A stretch of DNA of 51,042 nt from an uncultured Clostridia bacterium (lineage in GTDB: Bacteria > Bacillota > Clostridia > TANB77 > CAG-508): assembly GCA_934167135.1 (NCBI GenBank), contig CAKPKI010000001.1, forward strand, positions 1 to 51,042, read 5' to 3'. Shown piece by piece: positions 50,218 through 51,042 of this stretch (position 1 is its first letter; every line of letters starts with the position of its first letter). Below the pieces are notes generated by a model that did no database searches, was not told the DNA's origin, and saw nothing but the letters and a program-made list of their open reading frames with translations. A program made the translations under genes and the position numbers.

Positions 50218-50871
50218 TTATATATTTTTAAGTGAAATCATTTTGTCATCAAACTTACTAATCATTTTTGCACAATTAACCAATTCTTTTGAAGTTTTTT
50301 TGTTAACTTCATTCTCTGTTTTATACTTTATTTTATGTTCAAAACTTGCCCAGAAATCCATTGCAAGTGTTCTTATTTGTATCTCACATTTTACATATAT
50401 AGTCTTTTGTGACAATTTTACAGGTACTTCAACAATCATATGATAACTTGAATATCCACTTGGCTTTGGATTTGTAACATAATCTTTTTCCTTTAATATA
50501 TGCACATCTGGTATTTGTTTAATTAAATCTTTAACAAAAAATATATCATCTTTTAGTGTACAAACAATTCTCATTCCTGCAATATCATTAATTTTTTCTA
50601 TTAAATTAAAATATGTCTTTTTATACTTTTTCTTTTCCATTTTTTTAACTATACTTTTAGGTTCTTTTATTCTTGTGTCAACATGGTCTATTAAATCATA
50701 ATTATACATTATCTTAAACTCTTCTTTAATTATATTCATTTGTAATTCCAATTGTTTTAATGCAGATTTATAAAAAAACATGAGCTTGTCAAATGGTTCT
50801 TCTTTAACATTTAATTTTTCCTCCTTATTTTCCAAGAAATTTTCAATTATAGTTAATTCATTTTCCCTCAT
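50218..50871 (-). CDS. Small alarmone synthetase (RelA/SpoT domain)
   Basis: 217 residues from the ATG at 50871 (AGGAG 7 nt upstream; a TTG six bases earlier is too close). A single RelA_SpoT synthetase domain: RIKEPKSIVKKMEKKKYK, INDIAGMRIVCTLKDDIF, NPKPSGYSSYHMIVEV and CEIQIRTLAMDFWASFEH. There is no hydrolase, TGS or ACT domain, so it is of RelP/RelQ type, making (p)ppGpp from GTP/GDP and ATP in wall or starvation stress. It is the first gene of the stress cluster. Confidence 0.93.
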   Translation of the reverse strand: MRENELTIIENFLENKEEKLNVKEEPFDKLMFFYKSALKQLELQMNIIKEEFKIMYNYDLIDHVDTRIKEPKSIVKKMEKKKYKKTYFNLIEKINDIAGMRIVCTLKDDIFFVKDLIKQIPDVHILKEKDYVTNPKPSGYSSYHMIVEVPVKLSQKTIYVKCEIQIRTLAMDFWASFEHKIKYKTENEVNKKTSKELVNCAKMISKFDDKMISLKNI

Positions 50872-50971
50872 ATCCAAACTCCTTCCATCTTTTGCTTGGT
50901 ATTTTTGTACAGTTAGTTTATATGTATTTTGTTATGAAATTATTCCTTGTTTGTGTTTTTTGTGTGAATTG

Positions 50972-51000
50972 TTGAAATTATATTTTTTTATTGATATAAT
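50972..51000 (+). promoter_or_regulatory. Strong sigma-A promoter of the gene at the right edge
   Basis: TTGAAA (50972-50977), 17 bp and TATAAT (50995-51000), then a short leader with AAGGAGG before the ATG at 51033. Confidence 0.85.
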
Positions 51001-51032
51001 TCAGTAAAATAAAAAAATAAGGAGGAATTGAT

Positions 51033-51042
51033 ATGTCTACAC
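51033..51042 (+). CDS. Start of a gene cut by the window edge
   Basis: ATG TCT ACA, with AAGGAGGAATTGAT upstream and a near-consensus promoter. Only three codons are inside the window, so the product cannot be named. It is divergent from the small alarmone synthetase gene. Confidence 0.75.

Noticed and set aside
1..51042. tRNA or rRNA genes
   Set aside because: No cloverleaf-like GC-rich segments with TTCGA-type T-arms or rRNA motifs were seen on either strand.

Overview
The window is low-GC (roughly 28-30 %) Clostridia-type Firmicute chromosome. The sequence gives strong AGGAGG-type ribosome sites, TTGACA/TATAAT promoters, a CwlJ-GerQ spore-germination pair, a pta-ackA acetate pathway, RNase Y, HtpG, MgtE, a MecA_N-type penicillin-binding protein and several OmpR-type two-component systems. 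Nearly everything lies on the minus strand. An uncultured or gut clostridial spore-former is the best guess; the sequence does not fix the species.

Region 1 (1-15.6 kb) is accessory DNA stacked in and around one broken ABC-importer operon. The ATPase gene is cut in two (14999-15569 and 7740-7921). The two pieces rejoin in frame over a shared CTTCTG into a 248-residue protein, so the 7,083 bp between them are a precisely inserted large-serine-recombinase element. Its cargo is an unusual P-loop/Csx3-like protein with a LysR regulator and an unknown protein, a LytTR regulator with a membrane partner and a textbook LytTR box, a miniature MYG1-like protein and a MITE. Between the ATPase 3' end and the permease gene sits a second block, 3.2-7.7 kb. 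It holds a candidate RiPP operon (NUDIX protein, radical SAM/SPASM enzyme, a 35-residue precursor-like peptide ending in CRMCG, two unknown proteins), divergent from a methionyl-tRNA synthetase paralogue without its zinc/connective domain. The permease itself is truncated at about 2.7 kb. Beyond it are a double-HTH protein, a short-form metK and an AP2-domain protein of phage type.

Region 2 (15.6-31.5 kb): htpG; two tandem mgtE genes preceded by a short acidic/proline-containing leader ORF inside a terminator-like stem (candidate Mg2+ attenuator); tyrS; a complete MITE; a pair of paralogous small membrane proteins; a TVP38 protein; a frameshifted amidase; and an ABC export/FtsX system with its own two-component system and a candidate response-regulator operator.

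Region 3 (31.6-51 kb): a NlpC/P60-like protein, a VanY-type carboxypeptidase and a second two-component system; a plus-strand DUF1064 nuclease-like gene; dgkA; pta with two acetate kinases; gerQ/cwlJ; a GC-richer gene resembling the Spo0A DNA-binding domain; a frameshifted diguanylate cyclase; dgt; a PBP; rny; and a stress cluster (small alarmone synthetase, metallo-beta-lactamase-fold hydrolase, small partner protein, zeta-like kinase toxin). A plus-strand gene begins at the right edge behind a near-consensus promoter.

I saw no tRNA, rRNA or CRISPR array.
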